A stretch of DNA of 64,000 bases. Origin: Rhodobacter sp. (GTDB lineage Bacteria > Pseudomonadota > Alphaproteobacteria > Rhodobacterales > Rhodobacteraceae). The stretch is taken from positions 124,001 to 188,000 of the forward strand of contig JACKKE010000009.1 in the NCBI GenBank assembly GCA_020637595.1. Direction: 5' to 3'. The notes under the pieces were generated by a model. The model was not told where the DNA came from. It made no database searches and saw only the letters and a program-made list of their open reading frames with translations. Made by a program: the position numbers and the translations under genes. This document shows, one piece after another, positions 46,092 through 56,268 of the stretch (position 1 is its first letter; every line of letters starts with the position of its first letter).

Positions 46092-46771
46092 GCCTGTGCC
46101 CCGTCGGCCTTGGACAGCACGCCCATCAGGGCTTCGGCGATATCGAGGTCGAGCTGTGTCTTGATGACGTGGCCCGAGATCGGGTTGACCGGATAAAAGC
46201 CGATCGAGCCGTTGTAGGTGCCGATGCGGCCGGCCTCGACGGCCTCGACATAGGACTTGGCGCGGAACCCGGTGATCGACCAGGTGATCCGCTGCGTCGG
46301 GATCAGTTCCTGCGAGTTGGTCTTTTCGCTGAAGCTGAAGTTGACCGGCTGGTTTTTGTAGGCGACCTCGATCTTGTCCTCGATGCAGGCCAGCATCACG
46401 TCGTGCTCGGAGTCCAGGAAGGTGCGGGTGAAGTCCCCGACCTCTTCGGCGGTGAGCAGCGGCGCAATCGAATGCACCTGCAGCAGCGCGTCGCAGTCGA
46501 CCTTCTTGAGGAAGTCATAGACGAACTGTTCCGAGGTGGCGATGGAATTGCCCAGCTCGGTCGGGCGCTGGTAGAACTTGACGCCGTATTCCTCGGCAAA
46601 GGGCGCAAAGCCCGCGTCCTCGGAATTGATATAGATCTCGTCAAAGCAGCCGGCCTTGAGGCATTTCTCGATCGCGTGCGTGATCAGCGGCCGGCCGGCC
46701 AGAGGGGCGAGGTTCTTTTTCTTCAGGCGCTGGCTGCCCATGCGGGCGGGGATCATCGCGACGGTTTTCAT
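46088..46771 (-). CDS. Acylneuraminate/CMP-sugar cytidylyltransferase-family protein
   Basis: The 227-residue product has the nucleotide-binding start MIPARMGSQRLKKKNLAPLA (~residues 6-25), the motif shared by NeuA, KdsB and related enzymes, plus LLQVHSIAPLLTAEEV (~95), equivalent to the LQPTSPLR loop. It should couple a sugar acid or sugar phosphate to CMP or CDP from CTP. Neither SQ-to-SK nor other changes identify the sugar. It ends in overlap with the dehydrogenase gene and begins 1 base after the phosphatase gene, so the three are strictly coupled. Confidence 0.85.
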   Translation of the reverse strand: MKTVAMIPARMGSQRLKKKNLAPLAGRPLITHAIEKCLKAGCFDEIYINSEDAGFAPFAEEYGVKFYQRPTELGNSIATSEQFVYDFLKKVDCDALLQVHSIAPLLTAEEVGDFTRTFLDSEHDVMLACIEDKIEVAYKNQPVNFSFSEKTNSQELIPTQRITWSITGFRAKSYVEAVEAGRIGTYNGSIGFYPVNPISGHVIKTQLDLDIAEALMGVLSKADGAQA

Positions 46772-46772
46772 G

Positions 46773-47585
46773 TCAGGCTCCGTTGGTGTTTGTGCGCCCG
46801 CTCGCGGCGAGGGTCAGGGCGTAATGGTCAAAAAGGTCGGCCGGTGCACAGAGCGAATATTGCTCGTCCCCGGGGCGGCGTGTCGGATCGGGCAGATAGC
46901 TGCCGTAGATCAGACCAGCTTCGCGCGCAATCAGCGCCCCTGCAAGATCATCCCAACCGCGCGCCTCCCGGCTGGCGACCATCGCGACATGGCCGGCGGC
47001 GGCGTGGCACAGATGCAGCGCCTGACTGCCGAAGTTGCGCAGCTTGAACCGTCTGAGCACCGCGCCCAGCGTCGCCGGATCGCACGAGGCCAGATCGGCC
47101 AGCAGGCCCGAACTGAGCACCGCCAGCCGGGCCGCCGTGGTTCGCCGGGTCAGCGCGGCGCCGTCGAGGAACGCCCCGTCCCCGGCCAGCGCGGTATAGG
47201 TGCAGCGGTGGGGGATGTCGTGGACCGCGGCCAGCACCGGCTGGCCGTCGATCAAGAGAGCGACCGAGATCGCATAGGCAGGCAGTCCCGCGACGAAGTT
47301 GACGGTGCCGTCCAGCGGATCGACGATCCAGACCGGGCCGGACCCGGCAGCGGGTTCGGCATAGCCCTCTTCTCCGACGGCGGTCGAGCCGGGAAGCAGC
47401 GCCTCGAGGTCGTGCACCAGGCGTTCCTGCAGGGCAAAGTCGATCGACGTCACCAGGTCGATTCCGTCGCCGCCCTTGGCGAATACCTCGGGCGGGGCCG
47501 ACAGGATGTCATGGGCGGCGGCTTCGAGGACGCCGCCCAGGGCTGTGCGCAGGTCGTGGTTCGCCGGTCCGCGGTGCGCAGGCAT
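46773..47585 (-). CDS. Inositol-monophosphatase-family protein
   Basis: The 270-residue product has the metal-binding signature VWIVDPLDGTVNF (~residues 84-96), the upstream EEG of the first Glu (~71) and RGWDDLAGAL (~209) near the end. The family removes phosphate from inositol, fructose bisphosphate or PAP. In this operon, next to a SIS isomerase and a cytidylyltransferase, it is a good candidate for dephosphorylating a sugar intermediate. A role in hydrolysing PAP from the sulfotransferases is an alternative. Confidence 0.87.
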   Translation of the reverse strand: MPAHRGPANHDLRTALGGVLEAAAHDILSAPPEVFAKGGDGIDLVTSIDFALQERLVHDLEALLPGSTAVGEEGYAEPAAGSGPVWIVDPLDGTVNFVAGLPAYAISVALLIDGQPVLAAVHDIPHRCTYTALAGDGAFLDGAALTRRTTAARLAVLSSGLLADLASCDPATLGAVLRRFKLRNFGSQALHLCHAAAGHVAMVASREARGWDDLAGALIAREAGLIYGSYLPDPTRRPGDEQYSLCAPADLFDHYALTLAASGRTNTNGA

Positions 47586-47589
47586 GGTT

Positions 47590-48216
47590 TCAGAACTTCC
47601 GCTGACCCAGCAGGTCCTTGTCCATGTGCGACATGCGCAGATACTGCGTGATGATGTGGATGAAGCTCATGTGGATGTCTTCGACCACGCCATAGTTCTG
47701 GGCGTCGACATGCGCGTTGACGTCGGCCAGACCGCGCGACCGCCCGCCCGCAAAGCCGGTGAACGAGATCGAGCGCAGGCCCTTTTCCTTGGCCACTTCG
47801 AGCGCGCGCACGACGTTCGGCGAATTGCCCGACGAGCTGACGGTCCAGACCAGATCGCCCGGGCGCGCCATGCTCTGCAGCTGATAGGCGAACACCTCGT
47901 CATACGAGATGTCGTTGGCCAGCGCCGAGTTCATCTCGGTATGGGCGGCCAGCGACATGACGCGCGGCATCAGGTTGGTATCGGTGCGCACGCATTTCAG
48001 GAAGTCGCACAGCGAGTGGTTGGCGATCCCGGCCGAACCGCCGTTGCCGCAGATATAGATGAAGTTGCCGCTGTCGATGGTTTCCCGCACCATTTCGGCA
48101 ATGGTGTTCAGGGCCGTCAGATCACAGGATTTCGCGGCCTTGGCCAGTTCGTCGAAGTATCCGGCGGCGAAGCGGTCGCAGGTCTCGAAATAGGTGACAG
48201 GGAAAAGTTCACTCAT
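47590..48216 (-). CDS. SIS-domain sugar isomerase (GmhA/phosphoheptose-isomerase-like)
   Basis: The 208-residue protein has the SIS-fold motifs of GmhA: FIYICGNGGSAGIANHSLCD (~residues 52-71), VWTVSSSGNSPNVVRALEVA (~121-140) and a C-terminal EDIHMSFIHII with the catalytic-type His (~187). It would interconvert a ketose and an aldose phosphate. ATG 48216 was chosen; an in-frame TTG at 48234 exists. The 4-base gap to the phosphatase gene suggests that isomerase and phosphatase act in sequence. Confidence 0.87.
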   Translation of the reverse strand: MSELFPVTYFETCDRFAAGYFDELAKAAKSCDLTALNTIAEMVRETIDSGNFIYICGNGGSAGIANHSLCDFLKCVRTDTNLMPRVMSLAAHTEMNSALANDISYDEVFAYQLQSMARPGDLVWTVSSSGNSPNVVRALEVAKEKGLRSISFTGFAGGRSRGLADVNAHVDAQNYGVVEDIHMSFIHIITQYLRMSHMDKDLLGQRKF

Positions 48217-48234
48217 GGTAGGGGTCACTTTCAA

Positions 48235-49221
48235 TCAGGTTTCCAGAACAAAACGCATGACGCCGGAGCGCAGGCTGCGCTGCAGCAGGATTTGCAGATC
48301 GTGCAGGCGGTCCTTGTTCGCGCTGCGGAAGAAGCCGGACCAGAAGGGCACGTCGGAGCCTTCGATCTCGGTAAAATACTTCTGCAAGATCACAGCGTCG
48401 AGACGCCCGGGCGTCGAGATCTCGATCGCCTTGTAGCCGAGTTCCTCGACCAGTGCGCTGAACCCGCCCACCGAAAAGATGTTCAGCCGGTCCAGCGGCA
48501 CGAAACTGGGCGAGTCGGCGCCCAGGATCTCGTATTCCAGCCCGTCGGCGCAGGAGGTGGCGATAAACACCAGCGATCCGCGCGGCAGGTTGGCCCGCAC
48601 CACGCGCAAGAGCTGCGCGGGCTCCGCGATCCGGTCCATCTCGCCATAAAGCAGCACGGCGTCCGGGCTGCTGGCCTGCAGGTGATCGCGCAGATCGCCG
48701 AAATTGGCCGAGCCGCTGTCGCTCAGCGGCAGAAAGGTCCAGTCGCGGGTGCTGCCGATCCGCTCGACGGTCTGCGGCAGCGACGGCGCCTGCGACGAGA
48801 ACCGGTATTCGGCCACCGTGTTCAGCGGCTTGCCGTGCCGGGCTTCGGTCAGGCGCAGCCAGTTCAGGATCGACACGAATTCGAATTCGCGCGTGCTCTT
48901 GGCGCTGTCCGCCGGTTCGGGCGGCAGATCGCTGAGCATCTGCAGGCGTTCCTGATCCAGATGCCGCTGGTCGGGCACCCGGGCGGCATAGATCGTGTTG
49001 CAGGCGCTGCACCGCTGGAACGGCATCAGCGCCTGGCTGAAGTTCCGGCTGCTGGCGCGATCCTGGCCGCAGGCCGGGCAGGGGCGTTCGTGCCAGGTGA
49101 CGGCCTCGTCCAGAAGCATCTCGGCCAGTGCCCGGTTGCGGACCTGCCGATAGCGTTCGGACTTGCGGCTGCCCACCGCCGAGGAATCGGGAAGGTCGTC
49201 GATGAAAACGGGGGTCTGCAT
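48235..49221 (-). CDS. Methyltransferase-like protein with N-terminal zinc-finger-like Cys motif
   Basis: The 328-residue product starts with CPACG (~residue 42) and CSACN (~68), a Cys4 motif like that of SAM-dependent sugar C-methyltransferases. The centre and C-terminus resemble a class I methyltransferase fold, but the glycine-rich SAM loop is not clear, so activity is uncertain. An acceptor-specific binding role is possible. ATG 49221 is preceded by GGTGA; an alternative ATG at 49233 overlaps the stop of the upstream gene. It lies between the Gfo/Idh and SIS genes in the operon. Confidence 0.65.
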   Translation of the reverse strand: MQTPVFIDDLPDSSAVGSRKSERYRQVRNRALAEMLLDEAVTWHERPCPACGQDRASSRNFSQALMPFQRCSACNTIYAARVPDQRHLDQERLQMLSDLPPEPADSAKSTREFEFVSILNWLRLTEARHGKPLNTVAEYRFSSQAPSLPQTVERIGSTRDWTFLPLSDSGSANFGDLRDHLQASSPDAVLLYGEMDRIAEPAQLLRVVRANLPRGSLVFIATSCADGLEYEILGADSPSFVPLDRLNIFSVGGFSALVEELGYKAIEISTPGRLDAVILQKYFTEIEGSDVPFWSGFFRSANKDRLHDLQILLQRSLRSGVMRFVLET

Positions 49222-49226
49222 GCCTG

Positions 49227-50264
49227 TCACCATCTTCCCGCGATCGCCGCCGTGCGCTGTTCGGACCAGGCCGGGTCGGCGGCATAGATCCGTTCGACCA
49301 GCAGCATCACGTCCAGCGCCTGTTGCGAAGTGCCGCATTTCACCGGAGCGCCGTTGACCACGGCCTCGTAGAACTCGGTGATTTCCTTGTCCCAGGACCG
49401 GTCGACCGTATAGCGGATTTCCTGGCTTTCCGGGTTGGGGATCGGGTTGCCGTCCTTGTCGAGCCGGTTCAGCGCGACGTTCAGAACCTCGGTGCCATAC
49501 GTCCCTGATGCCGACAGGATCCCGTTGACGGAAATGAACCCGCCGCGGGCATAGAGTTCCAGCGTGAACTTGTGCTGCCACTGGGTGGCCGAGGAATGCA
49601 GCGAGGCGACGACGCCGTTGTCGTTGCGCATCAGCGCAAATGCGTTGTCCTCGACCGGGACATCGGTCCAGAATTTGCGCTGCACCACCGATTGCACGTT
49701 CGGAAAGTCGCTGGCGAACATCAGGAACAGGTCCAGCATATGGATGCCCTGGTCGATCAGGATGCCGCCGCCCGACTTGGCCGGGTCGTTGCGCCAGTTC
49801 TGCGCGTAATTTGCACCGCCGGCTTTGCCATAGACGCCGCGCATGAAATAGAGGTCGCCCATCGTGCCGGCGTCGATCAGCCGCTTGGCGTCCTCGATCG
49901 CGTCGTGGAACCGGTGGTTGAACCCGAACTTCAGCACCAGCGCGGGGTTCCGCGCCTCGGCCGCCTGCATCTTGCGCACGTCATCCGAGTTGCGCCCGGG
50001 CGGTTTCTCCGAGAACACATGCTTCCCGCGGTCCAGCGCCTCACAGACGACGTCGGGGATCATGTTGTTTGGAACACAGCAGAAAATGACGTCTGGGTCA
50101 TAGTCGTAGACGCGCATCGGGTCGGTTACGACAGGGATTTCTGCATTGGGGTCGGTATGGGTGTCGCAGGCGGCGACGACCTCGAAACCACCGTGCTTGA
50201 TCATGGCTTGATGGCGGATCTGCCCCATCTTGCCATATCCGATAATTGCGGCCCGCAAAGTCAT
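49227..50264 (-). CDS. Gfo/Idh/MocA-family dehydrogenase, first gene of the glycan operon
   Basis: The 345-residue enzyme has the NAD motif IGYGKMGQIRH (~residues 8-18), EKP in FSEKPPGR (~89-96), and the active-site segment GGGILIDQGIHMLDL (~180-194). It would oxidise or reduce a sugar or nucleotide sugar. It leads a run of ten minus-strand genes spaced by no more than about 50 bases, down to 38658. The 307-base region upstream, with a 16-bp palindrome, is the probable promoter of the operon. Confidence 0.9.
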   Translation of the reverse strand: MTLRAAIIGYGKMGQIRHQAMIKHGGFEVVAACDTHTDPNAEIPVVTDPMRVYDYDPDVIFCCVPNNMIPDVVCEALDRGKHVFSEKPPGRNSDDVRKMQAAEARNPALVLKFGFNHRFHDAIEDAKRLIDAGTMGDLYFMRGVYGKAGGANYAQNWRNDPAKSGGGILIDQGIHMLDLFLMFASDFPNVQSVVQRKFWTDVPVEDNAFALMRNDNGVVASLHSSATQWQHKFTLELYARGGFISVNGILSASGTYGTEVLNVALNRLDKDGNPIPNPESQEIRYTVDRSWDKEITEFYEAVVNGAPVKCGTSQQALDVMLLVERIYAADPAWSEQRTAAIAGRW

Positions 50265-50314
50265 GGCTGCGTTATCACCTTTAAGAAAACGGGTCTGGAC
50301 TGGAACTATGCCCC

Positions 50315-50330
50315 GGGTGCTATAGCACCC
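50315..50330. promoter_or_regulatory. 16-bp perfect palindrome in the divergent promoter region
   Basis: GGGTGCTATAGCACCC is a perfect palindrome centred on TATA, about 50 bases upstream of the glycan operon start and about 240 bases from the divergent sulfotransferase gene. It contains an extended -10-like TGCTATAGC on both strands, so it may be a promoter core and an operator at once. The rest of 50265-50571 holds no gene. Confidence 0.5.
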
Positions 50331-50571
50331 CCCCCGGGAGATCAACAGCCAAGTCTTCGCGCGAAAAGAGCTGAGCGGATTGCCTCCGAAAGCTGCCTCG
50401 AAACTGCACAGGGGCGCGATGGTCACGGTGGAAAACCGCGCGTCTCGCAGACGTGACCGGGCGGGCGCGGGGGCCGCATGGTTGTCCGAGAAGGCGAAAT
50501 ATCGCAGGCTTGGCAGACAATCTCCCGCCACGTCGTTGGTGCGGCGTCGGTTTCCAGATCAGGACTGCGCA

Positions 50572-51420
50572 ATGCCGACCCTGCCCCACCCGCTTTTCGC
50601 CCCGTCTAAACCCGCCACCGAACCCACGCCTGTCTTGCGACGGACCCTTGCGGAGTTCCCGGACCACTTTCCGACCGTCGAGGCCGCGCGGGCCTATTTG
50701 CGGCTGATCATCGTGCCGCCGTCGATGCGCTGGGGATTCATGTCGGTCGGCAAGACCGCCTCGAGCAGCATCCTGACGCTGCTGTTCAAAGCGGAATTCG
50801 GCACCGATCTGACGGTCTCGCTGCAGCCCGGGCGGGATATCAATCCGGCGGCGCCGGTGCACATGCTGGCCGATTGCCAGGTGTTTTCACGCGCCTATCT
50901 GCTGGGTCTGTCCGCCGGCGAGGTTCTGGGTCCGAAAGGTCCGCGCGAACGCATCGTGATGCTGCGCGAGCCGATGCAGCGCGCGGCCTCGGCGTTTCGC
51001 TATTTCTGTCTCTCGGACACGATGCAGAGCCCCTGGTTCCTGCCCGACAGGCTGCGCATCAACGCGGCCTTCGGCTTTGACTGGCGCGTCCATCCCGGCA
51101 CGATCGACGGGTTCCGCCTGTTCCTGCGCTTTGTCGAGGCCGAAGCCGAGCGGGTCGGTGTCGATGCGGTCGACGGCCACTGGCGGCCGCAGCACGATTT
51201 CATCAAGCCCGCGGTCTTCCAGCCAACGATCACTGGCAAGATGGATGACATGGCCGGCTTCGTGCGCGCGCTGGAGGAAAGGCTGGGTTTGCCGATGACG
51301 GCGTCGATGCCCTGGGAGAACCGGCAACGGGTCGAGGTGGATCCCTTTGAGGTCGATGCCGAGGCGGTGGCGCTGTGCCAGCGGATCTATGCCCGCGATT
51401 TCGACTTGTGGGAGTCGTGA
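50572..51420 (+). CDS. Sulfotransferase-family protein
   Basis: The 282-residue product has a 5'-phosphosulfate-binding-loop-like GFMSVGKTASSSILTLLF (~residues 53-70) and a 3'-phosphate-binding-like RIVMLREPMQRAASAFRYF (~126-144), as in family-2 sulfotransferases. It is likely a PAPS-dependent enzyme acting on the glycan made by the neighbouring genes. It is the only plus-strand gene in the locus and diverges from the big operon. ATG 50572 was chosen; the open frame upstream to 50380 has no recognisable content. Confidence 0.75.
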   Translation: MPTLPHPLFAPSKPATEPTPVLRRTLAEFPDHFPTVEAARAYLRLIIVPPSMRWGFMSVGKTASSSILTLLFKAEFGTDLTVSLQPGRDINPAAPVHMLADCQVFSRAYLLGLSAGEVLGPKGPRERIVMLREPMQRAASAFRYFCLSDTMQSPWFLPDRLRINAAFGFDWRVHPGTIDGFRLFLRFVEAEAERVGVDAVDGHWRPQHDFIKPAVFQPTITGKMDDMAGFVRALEERLGLPMTASMPWENRQRVEVDPFEVDAEAVALCQRIYARDFDLWES

Positions 51421-51450
51421 CCCGACCGGCGGAGACCGGCCGCGATGCGG

Positions 51451-53154
51451 TCAGGGCCGCGCATACCGTTCTTGCATCGCCGGATAACGGCGCTTGAGAC
51501 GGCGCAAGAGGATCAGCGTGTGCAGATAGTGCCAGAGCGACCGGAACCGTCTTTTGTGCAGGCGCACGGTGTCGGTTCCGGGTTGCCCTTCGTAATAGGC
51601 TGCGCGCCCCCCCGTCAGGCCCGTGGGGTTGCCGACGATCACCGGCACCGGGCCGTCCTGGCGATAGCTGCGCCAGCGCAAGAAATCCACGGCCCGGCCG
51701 TGCTGGCCCGCATCCGCCACCGTCAGAACCGGCGCATCCGCGGGCCAAGGCATGGCGGGATCGGCCAGTTGGCGCAGATCGGCCAGCAGCGCGTGCGGGT
51801 CGAGCGCGGCCAGCGCCTCGGGGCCGCGCAGGAAATCGCGAATCGCCCGGTTCAGCATCTGCTGTCGGTCCGGCTGCAACGTGACCAGGCACCAGTTGGC
51901 CACCACCCGCAGATGCCAGGGATCAAGCGGCATCGGCGGGTCGCTGCGGGCACGCATCACCAGGTCGTTGCGGACGTCAAAGTAGAAATAGACCGGCGAT
52001 CCGATCTCGGAATGGGTGACGTGCAGGTTGGGAAAGACCAGCGTCGGGCACCCCGCCGCCGCGCTGTCGACGCCAAAGCTGATATCGTCCCGCTTGATGA
52101 AGAAATACGCCGGTGGCAGGCGCCGCGGGGCCGACAGGTCAACCAGCAATCCCCACCAGCCGCCGTATTCGCTGTCCTCGGCGGCATAAAGGCGCGGCAG
52201 GTCGGGGCCGTCCAGCAGCAGATCTTCGTTGTGCAGTTCCAGCCCCATGACCTCGCTGCGCGAAATCCGTGCGCCCTGTTCCTTGATCCGGCGCTTCGGG
52301 GTGTTCTGAATTTCCGCAATCGCGCCGACATGCACCCCGCGGGCAAAGCACGAGATCGCATAGATGCGTTCCAGAAAATCGGGCGCGATCAGGATGTCGT
52401 CGTCCATCACCAGGAAATGCGCGAAGCCGCGCTGCCGGAAATGCTCATAGGCGGTGATGAAGCCGCCGGTGCCGCCGATATTGTCGCGCGTGATCACGGT
52501 AACCGTGCCGGGCAGACTGTCGATCGGACGGCCGTTGTTGACCACCAGAACTTCCAGCAGCCCGTCCTGCGCCGGCGTGCTGTCGAGGATCGTCTGCAGA
52601 TTGGCCCGTAGATAGGGTTCCTTGTTGTAGGTGGTGATCGACAGCCCCAGCGGGCGACAGATATCGGGCGCGGGGGCAGTCCAGCCGGCCTGAAGGATCG
52701 TCAGATCGGGCGTGGCGTCGATCTGGACGATGCAGCGGCTGCCACCCGGCAGCAGGTCGACGGGCATGGAAACGGCCAGATCGCCATGACCGTCGGCCTC
52801 GGCGAGAAGCTGTTCCTTGCCGGCCGGATCCCTCCGAATGACCCGCACCCGACAGGATGCCGCGCGCAGGGTCGCGCGAAACACCGCTTGGGTCACGCCG
52901 ATGCGGCAATAGAAATCCTCGGGGAATGCGTTGCTGTGCGAGTCAAAGCTCAGGGCCAGCGGGCGGTCCGGGCTGGCGGCCGGGCAGGGGGCCAGCGCGA
53001 CCGAGGTCTTGTGCGCAAGCCCGTAGTCGTCGCGGAACACCAGGTTCATCAGGGTGACGTGCCGCGCGCCGTCGGGATCGGTCACCAAGCCGGCAAGGCG
53101 CGCGGGGCGGATGCCCTGACGGGAAATCCAGTCCTCTGCCCTTGCCTGTGCCAT
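51451..53154 (-). CDS. GlfT2-like galactofuranosyltransferase (GT2)
   Basis: The 567-residue product has the multi-domain GlfT2 layout: beta-sandwich N-terminus (~1-180) and GT-A core with LSITTYNKEPYL (~184), VVNNGR, NIGGTGGF (~244), VMDDDI (~268, donor/metal Asp), GGWWG (~340) and KRDDISFG (~362). A His in VTHSEIG (~387) sits where GlfT2 has its metal-binding His. The C-terminal helices are rich in Arg. It should transfer galactofuranose (or a similar sugar) from the UDP donor made by the mutase encoded just upstream. ATG 53154 chosen; 38 bases separate it from glf. Confidence 0.85.
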   Translation of the reverse strand: MAQARAEDWISRQGIRPARLAGLVTDPDGARHVTLMNLVFRDDYGLAHKTSVALAPCPAASPDRPLALSFDSHSNAFPEDFYCRIGVTQAVFRATLRAASCRVRVIRRDPAGKEQLLAEADGHGDLAVSMPVDLLPGGSRCIVQIDATPDLTILQAGWTAPAPDICRPLGLSITTYNKEPYLRANLQTILDSTPAQDGLLEVLVVNNGRPIDSLPGTVTVITRDNIGGTGGFITAYEHFRQRGFAHFLVMDDDILIAPDFLERIYAISCFARGVHVGAIAEIQNTPKRRIKEQGARISRSEVMGLELHNEDLLLDGPDLPRLYAAEDSEYGGWWGLLVDLSAPRRLPPAYFFIKRDDISFGVDSAAAGCPTLVFPNLHVTHSEIGSPVYFYFDVRNDLVMRARSDPPMPLDPWHLRVVANWCLVTLQPDRQQMLNRAIRDFLRGPEALAALDPHALLADLRQLADPAMPWPADAPVLTVADAGQHGRAVDFLRWRSYRQDGPVPVIVGNPTGLTGGRAAYYEGQPGTDTVRLHKRRFRSLWHYLHTLILLRRLKRRYPAMQERYARP

Positions 53155-53192
53155 GCCTGCCTGCGTGTTCCGCCTGTTGTCCGACCGGGCCT

Positions 53193-54404
<1,212 letters not shown>

Positions 54405-54459
54405 CTATGCCGACAGTCCGACCTCTGGCGCGGGCAGACCCTGCCATCGGGTCGGCGCG

Positions 54460-56256
54460 TCATTCGTCGAACTTTGCGGCCCAGAACGATTTGGTCGTCA
54501 ACTCACGGTAGCCGGACAGCCAGGAACTGCGCAGCTGGTCATATTGCGTGAGCAGCGTGACCATGTTGCGCAGCATTCTGATGCCCTGCCGGTAGGCGCG
54601 CAGCTTGGAATGCTGCACGGTAAAGGACTGCTCGCCGTCGCTCGAGATATAGGTGATCGAGGACGCGCCCCAGACCGGGTGCAGCTGGCCGCGCTGCCCG
54701 GCGTTCAGGACGATCCGATTGCCGAAAAGCCTGAAGAACGGCAGCAGATGACCGTTGAGCGAATATTTCAACAGCCAGTGCCGAAAACGGCTGCGATGGG
54801 GGTCGAAGCGGCGGCGCTCTTGCGGTTTCATGGCCTCGACCGGCGCCCAGCTCTCGGTCTTGCGAAGGGCGTTCAGGGAGGCCCGGCGCGCGGCCATGTC
54901 GGCGTTCTCGGCAAAGAACTGCGGACCTTTGAGGACATCCTCGGCCGCCAGGTTCAGCGCCTCGAGTGTCTCATAGTGGCACTGGATCATGCTGCGCATG
55001 AAGAACCAGGCCATGACGCGGAACACCTCGAACCGGCCACGGTCCAGATAGGGCAGGACGATGTGGTGCACCATGTGCGACCGCATGTCGAGATAGAGAG
55101 TCGTCAGCGACTCTTTGTCGGCAAAATCGGCGTCCTGAAAGCACATCACCCCTGGCAGGGTGGTGATGTCCAGCTTGTTGGCGATGGAAAAGCTGATGTC
55201 GTCGCCGCGCACGAAGAACGGGAACGGCCAGTTGCGCACCCGTTCGATGGCAAAGGCGAAATACCACCAGCCGCCATAGAAATTCGCGGGCTTGGGCTTG
55301 CTGCCCTCGTGCTCCATCGCCAGGACCGACGGGAAATGGCGCAGGTCGAAGTTGTGCCATTGCGGGAAGCAGTGGCGATCAAAGACCGCGCCACTTTCCC
55401 AGACCTGCCAGCGGGCATCCGCCCGGGTCAGACCACCGGAGACGGCGACGTCCAGGTTCTTGGTATAGGACAGGAACCACCAGGTGCGTTCGAGCGCCGG
55501 CATGTGGATCAGCGCGTCGTCATCCATGAACAGGCAGTGCGTCGAGCCCCGGCGCTGGGCCTCGAACAGGCCGCGGGCAAACCCGCCGGATCCCCCCAGG
55601 TTCTTGTTGACGATCGGCGTGACATGGTCCGAGGCGGCCAGGGACGCGCTGTTGCCGTTGTCGACGACGATCAGGTGCAGGTGCTCGGCGATGGGGCTGG
55701 TTTGCACGAAGGCCTCGAACCGCGCCACGCTGGCCGCGACCGCCTCTTCGCGTTTGAAGGTGGTGATCGCCAGCGACAGTGCCGGAGTGCGCCGGGGCTC
55801 GGCGGCGGTTTCCCAGGCGGCGCCGGTTACGATGGCGTCGTCAAGCGCGGTCAGGGTGAAGAACAGCACGCTCAGATCGGTGCGCTGCAGCATGGGTGTC
55901 AGGTCGATGCGCAGCGACCCGCTGTCGGGGATCACCGCGATGTCCTCGTGGATCCGTTCCCAGGACAGGACTGGCGAGGTCTGAAACACGGTGATTTCGA
56001 ACCGGCCGGCGCCGTCGATGCGCAGGCTGAGGTCGTCGAGCCCGCAGTGCTTGTTCCACTTGCGCAGATTGAAAAGGTTCGCCGCCGTGTCGAAGGCGAT
56101 ATGACCACCCTTGGTCAGTTCGATCTGACGCCGTGACGACGAGAACCCGGCCGGGCCTGACAGGCGAAAATAGATGTGCTGTTCCGTGGAAACGCCCAGC
56201 TCGGGCCAGAGCAGGCTTTGGATCGGATAGTGCCTGTCGGTCATGGTCTCGGTCAT
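54460..56256 (-). CDS. GlfT2-like glycosyltransferase (GT2)
   Basis: The 598-residue product again shows N-terminal beta domain, then LSLAITTFKREEAV (~170), VVDNGN, NLGGSGGFARG (~220), FMDDDALIHM (~243), GGWWYF (~325) and VRGDDISFSIA (~347). The downstream His expected in GlfT2 is not evident (QDADFADK at that point), a difference from its neighbours. A start at 56244 is possible, since GGAG abuts the ATG at 56256. It lies upstream of glf in the same direction, with a 115-base gap. Confidence 0.83.
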   Translation of the reverse strand: MTETMTDRHYPIQSLLWPELGVSTEQHIYFRLSGPAGFSSSRRQIELTKGGHIAFDTAANLFNLRKWNKHCGLDDLSLRIDGAGRFEITVFQTSPVLSWERIHEDIAVIPDSGSLRIDLTPMLQRTDLSVLFFTLTALDDAIVTGAAWETAAEPRRTPALSLAITTFKREEAVAASVARFEAFVQTSPIAEHLHLIVVDNGNSASLAASDHVTPIVNKNLGGSGGFARGLFEAQRRGSTHCLFMDDDALIHMPALERTWWFLSYTKNLDVAVSGGLTRADARWQVWESGAVFDRHCFPQWHNFDLRHFPSVLAMEHEGSKPKPANFYGGWWYFAFAIERVRNWPFPFFVRGDDISFSIANKLDITTLPGVMCFQDADFADKESLTTLYLDMRSHMVHHIVLPYLDRGRFEVFRVMAWFFMRSMIQCHYETLEALNLAAEDVLKGPQFFAENADMAARRASLNALRKTESWAPVEAMKPQERRRFDPHRSRFRHWLLKYSLNGHLLPFFRLFGNRIVLNAGQRGQLHPVWGASSITYISSDGEQSFTVQHSKLRAYRQGIRMLRNMVTLLTQYDQLRSSWLSGYRELTTKSFWAAKFDE

Positions 56257-56268
56257 CTCCGGTTTCGA

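Noticed and set aside
50380..50571. Upstream extension of the sulfotransferase-like gene at 50572
   Set aside because: The extension has random-looking composition, covers the palindromic promoter region's flank and lacks a ribosome site.
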